Part shown: positions 6,448 to 12,836 of the stretch, in pieces
Layout: every line of letters begins with the position of its first letter
Numbering within the stretch: the first letter of the stretch is position 1
DNA from: Dysgonamonadaceae bacterium
Lineage (GTDB): Bacteria; Bacteroidota; Bacteroidia; Bacteroidales; Azobacteroidaceae
NCBI GenBank assembly: GCA_031258895.1
Contig: JAIRMF010000142.1
Span: 1-20,119, forward strand
Direction of reading: 5' to 3'
DNA length: 20,119 nucleotides
Program-made: the position numbers and the translations under genes
Notes under the pieces: model-generated
Told to the model about the DNA's origin: nothing
Databases searched by the model: none
The model's input: only the letters and a program-made list of their open reading frames with translations

Positions 6448-7743
6448 ATGAATTTCACAGAAGAACTTAAATGGAGGGGCATGATCCACGATATTATGCC
6501 CGGCACGGAGGAGTTACTTGCGAAGGGTCTTACTTCGGCGTATCTGGGCATTGATCCGACGGCGGATTCGCTTCATATCGGTCATTTAGTTGGCGTTATG
6601 ATGCTTCGTCACTTTCAGCGCGCGGGCCACCGTCCTATTGCTCTTATCGGCGGTGCGACGGGGATGATTGGCGATCCTTCTATGAAGTCGCAGGAGCGTA
6701 ATCTGCTTGACGAGGAGACGTTACTGCGTAATCAGGAGGCGATTAGGCGGCAGTTATCCAAGTTTCTTGATTTCGAATCCGATGCTTTGAACCGTGCGAT
6801 TTTGGTTAATAATTACAGCTGGACGAAGGATTATACTTTTCTCCGCTTTATTCGGGACATTGGCAAGCATATTACCGTCAATTACATGATGTCGAAGGAT
6901 TCGGTTCGGCGTCGTTTGGTTGCCGGGTCCGGTGGGGACGGTATGTCTTTTACCGAGTTTTCTTACCAGCTTTTGCAGGCTTACGACTATCTTTATCTTT
7001 ACCGGCATTACGATTGTCGGTTACAGATGGGCGGTTCTGATCAGTGGGGCAATATTACTACGGGTGTTGAATTGATACGTAAGAAGCTGGGCGGAGAGGC
7101 CTTTGCTTTGACCTGCCCGTTGGTGACGAAGTCTGACGGCAGTAAGTTTGGCAAGACGGAGTCCGGCAATGTTTGGCTTGACGCTCGTTATACCAGTCCT
7201 TACCGTTTTTACCAGTTTTGGATGAATGTGAGTGATTTGGACGCAGAGCGGTATATCAGGATCTTTACTGTTTTGGACAGGGAGGAGATTGAGGACTTGA
7301 CGGATGCTCATCGTCGGGAGCCGCATTTACGACTGCTTCAGCGTCGTTTGGCTCGAGAGCTTACGGTTATGGTTCATTCTGTTGGGGAGTATGATACGGC
7401 GGTTGCGGCGTCGGGTATTTTGTTTGGCGACTCGACTCCGGATGTTTTGCGGGGGCTTGACGAGCGCACGTTGCTTGATATTTTCGATGGCGTTCCGAGG
7501 TTTGAGTTTTCGCGGGACTGTTTGTCGGGGGGTGTGAAGGCTGTGGATTTGTTGGTTGAGCGTGCGTTGGTATTTCGTTCACGTGGCGAGTTGCGCAAGC
7601 TTATTGAGTCTGGGGGCGTGAGTATTAATCGGGAGCGTTTGTCGGATATTGGCGTTATGGTGGATGATTCGTGGTTATTGGGGGACAGGTATTTGTTGGT
7701 TCAGCGGGGTCGTAAGAGCCACTATTTGCTTGTGGCGGTTTAG
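6448..7743 (+). CDS. tyrS: Tyrosyl-tRNA synthetase
   Basis: TyrS charges tRNA-Tyr with tyrosine through a tyrosyl-adenylate. It is a class I synthetase with the HIGH motif at residues 43-46 (DSLHIGHLVG) and the KMSKS-equivalent KFGKT at 233-237. GGSDQWGNI, which lines the tyrosine site, is also present. The C-terminal ~80 residues contain the S4-like RNA-binding domain (SRGELRKLIESGGVSIN). At 431 residues it is full length. The start at 6448 follows the -7 box by 25 nt. The 3' third is extremely G/T-rich on the coding strand (in 7501-7560, G 26, T 23, A 6, C 5), far from the A/C-rich genes nearby such as tadA. No terminator separates it from tRNA-Gln, whose terminator may serve both. Confidence 0.97.
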   Translation: MNFTEELKWRGMIHDIMPGTEELLAKGLTSAYLGIDPTADSLHIGHLVGVMMLRHFQRAGHRPIALIGGATGMIGDPSMKSQERNLLDEETLLRNQEAIRRQLSKFLDFESDALNRAILVNNYSWTKDYTFLRFIRDIGKHITVNYMMSKDSVRRRLVAGSGGDGMSFTEFSYQLLQAYDYLYLYRHYDCRLQMGGSDQWGNITTGVELIRKKLGGEAFALTCPLVTKSDGSKFGKTESGNVWLDARYTSPYRFYQFWMNVSDLDAERYIRIFTVLDREEIEDLTDAHRREPHLRLLQRRLARELTVMVHSVGEYDTAVAASGILFGDSTPDVLRGLDERTLLDIFDGVPRFEFSRDCLSGGVKAVDLLVERALVFRSRGELRKLIESGGVSINRERLSDIGVMVDDSWLLGDRYLLVQRGRKSHYLLVAV

Positions 7744-7746
7744 GAT

Positions 7747-7777
7747 TTTGCTGTTCGGATAAAAAGCGTTACTTTTG
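7747..7777 (+). promoter_or_regulatory. Promoter of tRNA-Gln
   Basis: TTTG (7747-7750) and TACTTTTG (7770-7777) are 19 bp apart, the best-spaced promoter in the window. It begins 3 nt after the tyrS stop. Transcription would start about 18 nt before the tRNA. Confidence 0.8.
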
Positions 7778-7801
7778 CGACGTTTTACACGTTTTCGTGT
7801 T

Positions 7802-7872
7802 TGTCTCATGGTGTAATGGTAGCACTACAGATTTTGGTTCTGCCAGTCAAGGTTCGAATCCTTGTGAGACAA
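7802..7872 (+). tRNA. tRNA-Gln (anticodon UUG)
   Basis: Acceptor arms TGTCTCA (7802-7808) and TGAGACA (7865-7871) pair perfectly, and the discriminator is A. The D stem is GTG/CAC with a TAATGGTAG loop. The anticodon loop TTTTGGT gives TTG, which reads CAA. The T stem CAAGG/CCTTG is perfect. The first anticodon-stem pair (27-43) appears to be A-C, a single mismatch at the stem base. CCA is not encoded. Confidence 0.95.
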
Positions 7873-7875
7873 CAG

Positions 7876-7903
7876 CCGCGCTGATTTGGGCGCGGTTTTT
7901 TTT
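7876..7903 (+). terminator. Intrinsic terminator after tRNA-Gln
   Basis: CCGCGC (7876-7881) and GCGCGG (7890-7895) form a GC-only stem with an 8-nt loop, followed at once by eight T. It ends the tRNA-Gln unit and probably read-through from tyrS. Confidence 0.9.
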
Positions 7904-7926
7904 GTGTTGTTTTGGGGAATAAAACG

Positions 7927-7934
7927 TACTTTTG
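7927..7934 (+). promoter_or_regulatory. Possible -7 box pointing into the lptD 3' end
   Basis: TACTTTTG matches TAnnTTTG and is identical to the tRNA-Gln box. It lies downstream of a terminator, so it is not needed by tyrS or the tRNA. It would make RNA antisense to the end of lptD, or the mRNA of a small ORF starting at 7949. No correctly spaced -33 TTTG is seen. Confidence 0.35.
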
Positions 7935-7948
7935 GCCCGGTAATCACA

Positions 7949-8086
7949 ATGAGACGAACTCCTTTTACCGCCACAAAATGCGTCGGACGTGGAACGGTAC
8001 GAGATGTATTCGGAAACTTATTCCCACTGCTTGGCATCGCGATAGTTGCTGCTTTGCTGGTATTTCAGGTCGCGAAGCATGGATGA
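7949..8086 (+). CDS. Possible small membrane protein, 45 residues, antisense to the lptD 3' end
   Basis: The ORF starts at an ATG 14 nt after a TAnnTTTG box. It encodes MRRTPFTATKCVGRGTVRDV followed by a strongly hydrophobic stretch, FPLLGIAIVAALLVFQVA, and ends KHG. The pattern of a basic N-terminus, one membrane-spanning helix and a short polar tail is that of a small inner-membrane protein. Against this, its second half (8018-8086) overlaps the last codons of lptD on the other strand, and the hydrophobic run could be a by-product of the antisense frame. I do not recognise a family. The call rests on promoter position and the hydrophobic profile only. Confidence 0.25.
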   Translation: MRRTPFTATKCVGRGTVRDVFGNLFPLLGIAIVAALLVFQVAKHG

Positions 8087-10720
8087 TTTGACGGCAATTG
8101 AGAAGTTGTAAGACTGGTAAGGCCCGACGGGCATGAAACTCGCGGTCATAGTCCAGCAGTGCATCGAGCGAGACAACGAACAACGCAAATAAGCAAACTT
8201 GCGGCTGTCGAAATCGTACGAAGAATTGAAATTAAACGACCAACCTTTCGCCGGCGAGATGTTACCCGAAATGCCGAGCGTCTGATTCAGACTGTAGTCG
8301 TACTCATGCTTCTCACGGTTGAACGTACCGTAACGGTAGCCTACCGAATAGTTGAATGACAGATTCCAGGGTATCGTGTGGACGAGGTAACCGTCGCTGT
8401 CGTATTCGCCCTCAACCTTTTTCTTCCTGCGAAGTGAAACGTGCTCCGGCACATCGTCCTCTTCACCGTCTTCAAACAACTCCTCATCCTCCCCGTCATC
8501 CTCGTTTTCCGGCAACCTCGCGTCACCTTTGGCGTCAGGATTCTCTTCACGACGGAAAAGCCTGTTCAGTAACTTGGAGACCTTGTTGTTGTCGAGGCTG
8601 AAGTTGTAACCTGTCTGAGTGCCGGTGAAACGACCCAGACCGGGACGGATGCTGTTTATCCGACGGCCGTTTTCGTCGTACCGATAAGTCTCGAATCGCG
8701 AAGAAAAACTCAACGGATGGCCGAAAAGTTTGACGCGTATTGATACGTCTTTGTCTGCCCAGTTTAGGGAGTCGAGCAGGAAATTGTAACTTGTCCCGAT
8801 ACCGAAATTATCAATGATGGATACTTTACGGGTGGAGTCGGTGTTGGCGATGGGGAGTTTGGCTTCGAGATTATTATCGAGTGAGATCCTCAACGACCCC
8901 GATTTGCCGCTTGAGCCGCCGCCGCCCATCTGGCCTTGGAAGAATGAATAGGTATCGTAGAGGATGTTGTCGGGATTATTGGGGTCTGCGTGGGCTATAC
9001 GGTCGAAAGAGCCGTAACGGGGGTCGGAGAAATCCGGGCTTCCGCTGAACGAGATCGACGGAGTTGCCATGTGACGGATTACGACTCCCTTGGTTCGTTG
9101 TCCGAAGAGCGGTAGGGGCTTGTACATACCGTACAGTTTGGTGTTAAGGCTGATGCTTGCCGAATAGTTATTGATGTGGTAAAATCCATGCAGGGTGTCG
9201 ACGGGGATAAGACGGTTGAGCGCGGGGTCGTAATCCTGCAAGACTTTTTTGGTGTACCAGTAGGCGTTGTAACTTACCGATGGGTTTACCGAGATGTACT
9301 TGCCGGCCAGGAACGAAGCGCTAAGCGGGATACTGTGCGTCATTCCGTTTTGCCAGTCGTTGAGGATGTTTTTTTTGATGAATTCGTTTTCTTTGACATG
9401 GTCGATGCTGTTTTTCAGGACGCCGGTATAACTCGTGTAGATCTTCTCGTACCACTTTGCGTCGCCTGTTTGTTCTTTTCGTTTGAAGGGATATACCTGG
9501 CTCATGGAGAAGGTCACGTTTGGCATAGCGACGCTGAGGGAAGTATCTCGGAGGGTTTGGTTTACGGCGGTGTTGGATGTCAGGGTGAAGGGTTTGGTGG
9601 GGTGTCTGTAGGTCAGTTGGACGGTTGAGGACTTGTTGTTATCGGTGAAGTTGCCGGAGTACAGCTCACTGACGCTGTTTCTGTTGTAGGTGCTGGTGGT
9701 GAAGTTTACCGAGGCGGAGAAGTTGAGGAATGGGTTTGCTTTTGTGTCTTGCCGGTAAGACCAGTTAATTTTGAAGTCTTTGGATTTGGAGTAGTCTGAG
9801 TTGGGGAGGTTTTTGGAGTCTTTGTCGCCTGTGATTGTGACGATGTAGGCTGCGTCGAGGTTTCCGGAGAATTTGTACTTTTTGAGGTAGCTTGAGGTTG
9901 CGTTGAGGCCCCATGAGCCTTTGGTAAATATTTCTCCTTTTAAGGCGAGGTCTATGCAGTCATTGAAGGCGAAGTAGTAGCCTCCGTCGCGGAGGGAGAA
10001 TCCTCTTGTCATTTCGTCGTCGTATGTTGGCATTATGATGCCGGAGGAGTAGTCTTTTGAGAAGGGGAAGAAGCCGAACGGGACGGCGATTGGCAGCGGT
10101 ACGTCTTCTACGACGAGGTAAGCGGGGCCTGAGACGACGTTTTTTCCTTTTTTCAGTTTTCCTCTTGTGACTAAGAAGTACCAGTGTGGGTGTTCTTCGT
10201 CGCAGGTGGTGAACTTGCCGTTTTTGAGGTACATTTCGTCGTCGTTTATTTTCTTTGTTTTTTGGGAGGTTAGGAACCCTTCGCCCTGTTGCGTGATTAC
10301 GTTTTCGACGATCATTTTTCCGGTATTGAAGTTGAAGCGCATTTTTTCCATTTCGTAAGTTTGATCACCTTCGGAAAAGAGAGGGTAGCCGAATTTTTCG
10401 CCTATTGAGTCTGTTCCGAACTGGGCGTACATCATGTTACTGTCGGCGGCGAGCTCGATATATTCTGCGTCGAGGTTTCGTTCGAGCTGTTGGACATTTG
10501 CTTTGCCGAAGAGGTATATCATATTTTTTCCGGCGAGGGTCATTATGATGGAGTCTTTGGCGGTTGCGTTTATGGGGGCTTCTATTGTGTTTGGTTTGGG
10601 GATGGTATCGGTTGTTTGGGTGTTTTGGATGTTAGTGTCGGGCGTTATTTCCTGCGGCATTACGTTTGTTATTGTTGCCAGACATAACATGATTATTGTG
10701 AGTTGGAATGGTTTCGGCAT
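8018..10720 (-). CDS. lptD: LPS-assembly protein LptD, Bacteroidetes type
   Basis: LptD is the outer-membrane beta-barrel that inserts lipopolysaccharide into the outer leaflet. The 900-residue protein starts with a signal peptide (MPKPFQLTIIMLCLATITNV). A Thr/Asn/Pro-rich linker follows, then the periplasmic beta-jellyroll (KDSIIM to KGKNVVSGPAYL, about residues 55-200). The LptD barrel region follows to the C-terminus, with VPLPIAVPFGFFPF and SGIIMPTY, a hallmark of bacteroidal LptD. A very acidic insertion at about residues 720-765 (NEDDGEDEELFEDGEEDDVP) is followed by a basic RRKKK and interrupts the barrel strands, probably as a loop. The gene has its own -7 box and diverges from dnaB. 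Its 5' end is extremely A/C-rich on the coding strand. Together with lpxB it covers synthesis and export of LPS. Confidence 0.9.
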   Translation of the reverse strand: MPKPFQLTIIMLCLATITNVMPQEITPDTNIQNTQTTDTIPKPNTIEAPINATAKDSIIMTLAGKNMIYLFGKANVQQLERNLDAEYIELAADSNMMYAQFGTDSIGEKFGYPLFSEGDQTYEMEKMRFNFNTGKMIVENVITQQGEGFLTSQKTKKINDDEMYLKNGKFTTCDEEHPHWYFLVTRGKLKKGKNVVSGPAYLVVEDVPLPIAVPFGFFPFSKDYSSGIIMPTYDDEMTRGFSLRDGGYYFAFNDCIDLALKGEIFTKGSWGLNATSSYLKKYKFSGNLDAAYIVTITGDKDSKNLPNSDYSKSKDFKINWSYRQDTKANPFLNFSASVNFTTSTYNRNSVSELYSGNFTDNNKSSTVQLTYRHPTKPFTLTSNTAVNQTLRDTSLSVAMPNVTFSMSQVYPFKRKEQTGDAKWYEKIYTSYTGVLKNSIDHVKENEFIKKNILNDWQNGMTHSIPLSASFLAGKYISVNPSVSYNAYWYTKKVLQDYDPALNRLIPVDTLHGFYHINNYSASISLNTKLYGMYKPLPLFGQRTKGVVIRHMATPSISFSGSPDFSDPRYGSFDRIAHADPNNPDNILYDTYSFFQGQMGGGGSSGKSGSLRISLDNNLEAKLPIANTDSTRKVSIIDNFGIGTSYNFLLDSLNWADKDVSIRVKLFGHPLSFSSRFETYRYDENGRRINSIRPGLGRFTGTQTGYNFSLDNNKVSKLLNRLFRREENPDAKGDARLPENEDDGEDEELFEDGEEDDVPEHVSLRRKKKVEGEYDSDGYLVHTIPWNLSFNYSVGYRYGTFNREKHEYDYSLNQTLGISGNISPAKGWSFNFNSSYDFDSRKFAYLRCSLSRSMHCWTMTASFMPVGPYQSYNFSIAVKSSMLRDLKYQQSSNYRDAKQWE

Positions 10721-10751
10721 TGGGAATTTTTTACGGGGGGTTTCGCGGTTA

Positions 10752-10759
10752 CAAAATTA
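10752..10759 (-). promoter_or_regulatory. -7 box of lptD
   Basis: Reading leftwards the sequence is TAATTTTG, a TAnnTTTG match, 31 nt before the lptD ATG at 10720. No TTTG lies at the expected -33 distance. The A-rich stretch just before the ATG is typical of bacteroidal starts. Confidence 0.55.
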
Positions 10760-10806
10760 CACAAAAAAACATCATTAATCCCGCCTGCCATATTACCGGC
10801 GCGCTT

Positions 10807-10911
10807 CTCACCACATGTTGTGAGCTTTGTACCACATGTTGTGAGCTTCACACCACATGTTGTGAGCTTCACACCACATGTTGTATGCTTTGTACGACAT
10901 GTTGTACGCTC
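10807..10911. repeat. Five-copy 21-bp tandem repeat with palindromic units
   Basis: Units are 10807-10827, 10828-10848, 10849-10869, 10870-10890 and 10891-10911. The shared core is ACCACATGTTGTGAGCTT, invariant at ACATGTTGT. Each unit is an imperfect palindrome around ACATGT: CTCAC..GTGAG in unit 1 and GTAC..GTAC in unit 5, each with one non-pairing position. The junctions also contain TGTGA-GCT-TCACA hairpins. The copies differ mostly at the first four bases and in the last part of units 4 and 5, so the array is somewhat diverged. It lies between the lptD promoter and the tRNA-Cys terminator. 21 bp equals seven codons, so several frames stay open across it without being genes. Confidence 0.92.
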
Positions 10912-10995
10912 AACATTAATATTACTGCACCCCTTATTTGTATATGTTCGTTCCATAACAGCAGCTAAGGCAAGTATATTTTTTAAAATAACCAC

Positions 10996-11033
10996 AAAAA
11001 AAACGGGAGGAAATGACTTACTCCCCTCCCGTT
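10996..11033 (-). terminator. Intrinsic terminator of tRNA-Cys
   Basis: Reading leftwards, AACGGGAGG (11033-11025) pairs perfectly with CCTCCCGTT (11010-11002) around a 14-nt loop. The T run (A run 10996-11003 on the + strand) overlaps the last stem pairs. It lies just after the tRNA-Cys 3' end. Confidence 0.88.
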
Positions 11034-11039
11034 CTACCG

Positions 11040-11110
11040 AGGTACCTAGCAGACTCGAACTGCTGTATACGGTTTTGCAGACCGGCGCCTAACCACTCGG
11101 CCAAGGTACC
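11040..11110 (-). tRNA. tRNA-Cys (anticodon GCA)
   Basis: On the minus strand, acceptor GGTACCT (11110-11104) pairs perfectly with AGGTACC (11047-11041). The discriminator is U (11040), the identity base of tRNA-Cys. The anticodon loop CTGCAAA gives GCA. The D arm (GCCGAGTGGTTAGGC) and the T arm with GTTCGAGTC are standard. The 27-43 pair at the base of the anticodon stem seems to be C-U. CCA is not encoded. Confidence 0.96.
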
Positions 11111-11127
11111 ATACCCAAATACGGCTG

Positions 11128-11159
11128 CAAAGTAAATACTTTTATTCCACATGCGCAAA
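11128..11159 (-). promoter_or_regulatory. Promoter of tRNA-Cys
   Basis: Reading leftwards, TTTG (11159-11156) is followed after 20 bp by TTACTTTG (11135-11128), which misses TAnnTTTG at one position. The tRNA begins 17 nt after the box. It is back to back with the dnaB promoter. Confidence 0.6.
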
Positions 11160-11198
11160 TATTCCCACACATTTCCCCGTAAAATCCACTTTTAATAT

Positions 11199-11206
11199 TA
11201 CCTTTG
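11199..11206 (+). promoter_or_regulatory. -7 box of dnaB
   Basis: TACCTTTG is a full TAnnTTTG match, 12 nt before the dnaB ATG at 11219. This gives a leader of only about 5 nt, with an A-only stretch in place of a Shine-Dalgarno. The -33 element is weak. Confidence 0.6.
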
Positions 11207-11218
11207 TAAAAAAAAATA

Positions 11219-12748
11219 ATGGCAAAACAAGAAGTGGACAAACACAAAAAACAAACAAAAAAACAGCCCCCCATAATCGTCGAAGACGGGAGAAAACAAC
11301 CCCAAGCAACCGAACTCGAAGACGCAATAATCGGAGCCCTAATGCTCGAAAAAGACGCATTCAACGCGGTCAGCGACACACTCGCCCCAGAGAGCTTCTA
11401 CTCCCAAACAAACGGCCTGATATTCGAGGCAATACGCCAACTCGCCCGCGACTCCAAGCCAATCGACATCCTAACCGTCGTGCAACAGCTCAAAACCGAC
11501 GGCACACTCGAAACAATCGGGGGAGCAGCACACATCGCACAGCTATCGCAAAAAGTCGTATCAAGCGCACACCTCGACTACCACACACGTATCGTGCTGC
11601 AAAAACACCTAGCCAGAGAACTGATCTCATATTCATCCAACGTCATCAACAAAGCGTTCGACGAAACTAACGACGTTGACGAACTGATGCAAGAAGCCGA
11701 AGCAAGCTTATTCGAAATCACCCAGAAAAACATCAAACGGGACGTAATGCATATCGACCCAATTATCGGGGAATCGATGAAGCAAATACTCGACAGATAC
11801 CAAAACCAGGACAAAATGAGCGGCGTCCCCTGCGGCTTCACTGACCTCGACAAAATAACGCAAGGATGGCAAAAAGGCGACCTGATAATAATCGCCGCCA
11901 GACCATCAATGGGAAAAACCGCATTCGTACTCTCAATGATAAAAAATATGGCGGTAAACTTCAAAACACCGGTCGCAATATTCTCGCTCGAAATGCCAAA
12001 CATCCAACTCGTCAACCGACTAATCATGAACGTTACACAGCTCGAAGGAGAGAAAATCAGAAGCGGAAGACTAGCCCCACACGAACTCGAACAACTCGAC
12101 ATAATGATCAACGAACTCTACGGAGCGCCTATCTATGTAGACGACACAGCCAGCCTCTCAGTATTCGAGTTACGCTCAAAAGCCCGACGGCTCGTCCGAG
12201 AACACAACATACAGGCAATATTCATAGACTATCTGCAACTCATGAATGCAAGCGGGATGATTAAGTTTACAAGCAGCAGGGAAAACGAAGTAAGTATGAT
12301 CTCACGAAACCTGAAAGCCCTGGCAAAAGAACTGAACATCCCAATTATAGCCCTCTCACAGCTAAACAGAAAAGTAGAAGACCGCACAGGTACCGGTAAA
12401 GAAGGCCCAACAGTACGACTCCCCCAACTATCCGACCTCCGTGAATCCGGAGCAATCGAACAAGACGCCGACATAGTCTGTTTCATCCACCGACCGGAAT
12501 ACTACAAAATATTTGAAGACGAACATCAGCACGACCTGCGCGGTAAAGCCCAGATCATTGTCGCAAAACATCGAAACGGTAGAACAGGCGACGTCTTCTT
12601 AGAGTTCGTCGATAAATTTGCCCGCTTCCAAAACCTAAATGAAAATAAATTCTTAGAAGAAGAAGACCTGAGATCAAGGGTCAACAGTCTGAAAGACGAA
12701 ATGCCTCCGGAAAAGTATTCATCAAAAGGCAATACGACTCCGTTTTAA
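11219..12748 (+). CDS. dnaB: Replicative DNA helicase DnaB
   Basis: DnaB is the hexameric 5'-3' helicase that opens DNA at the replication fork. After a lysine- and glutamine-rich tail come the N-terminal domain (about residues 25-130, ELEDAIIGALMLEKDAF) and a linker helix. The RecA-like motor then follows, with Walker A ARPSMGKT at 227-234, SLEM, Walker B FIDYLQL at 335-341 and the LSQLNRKVE and SDLRESGAIEQDAD blocks. At 509 residues it is full length and has no intein. The start at 11219 is the only ATG near the promoter. The coding strand is extremely A/C-rich (in 11221-11280, A 33, C 15, G 8, T 4), which explains the Lys/Gln/Thr/Pro-rich N-terminus. No terminator is visible after the stop, and the next gene has its own -7 box. 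Confidence 0.97.
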   Translation: MAKQEVDKHKKQTKKQPPIIVEDGRKQPQATELEDAIIGALMLEKDAFNAVSDTLAPESFYSQTNGLIFEAIRQLARDSKPIDILTVVQQLKTDGTLETIGGAAHIAQLSQKVVSSAHLDYHTRIVLQKHLARELISYSSNVINKAFDETNDVDELMQEAEASLFEITQKNIKRDVMHIDPIIGESMKQILDRYQNQDKMSGVPCGFTDLDKITQGWQKGDLIIIAARPSMGKTAFVLSMIKNMAVNFKTPVAIFSLEMPNIQLVNRLIMNVTQLEGEKIRSGRLAPHELEQLDIMINELYGAPIYVDDTASLSVFELRSKARRLVREHNIQAIFIDYLQLMNASGMIKFTSSRENEVSMISRNLKALAKELNIPIIALSQLNRKVEDRTGTGKEGPTVRLPQLSDLRESGAIEQDADIVCFIHRPEYYKIFEDEHQHDLRGKAQIIVAKHRNGRTGDVFLEFVDKFARFQNLNENKFLEEEDLRSRVNSLKDEMPPEKYSSKGNTTPF

Positions 12749-12791
12749 GAATTCTAAAAAACAGCCCTTGTGCCGTGTTGATCTTTTTTGG

Positions 12792-12799
12792 TAATTTTG
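12792..12799 (+). promoter_or_regulatory. -7 box of the Ca2+ ATPase gene
   Basis: TAATTTTG matches TAnnTTTG and lies 37 nt before the ATG at 12837, in the 88-bp gap after dnaB. A TTG at 12768-12770 is 21 bp upstream, slightly too far for a strong -33 element. Confidence 0.5.
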
Positions 12800-12836
12800 C
12801 CGGCCTGAAATCATATCTATCACAATCTAAACAACA

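Noticed and set aside
9176..9628. 150-residue open frame on the + strand
   Set aside because: It is antisense inside lptD; its Gly/Val-rich composition follows from the G/T-rich + strand there.
10807..10911. Possible CRISPR array
   Set aside because: The repeats are directly adjacent 21-bp units with no unique spacers and no cas genes nearby.
10703..11092. 129-residue + strand frame over the repeat and tRNA-Cys
   Set aside because: It runs through a minisatellite, a terminator and most of a tRNA gene, so it cannot be a sensible protein.
11219..12748. Intein or frameshift in dnaB
   Set aside because: The helicase domain is continuous with normal spacing between Walker A, Walker B and later motifs.
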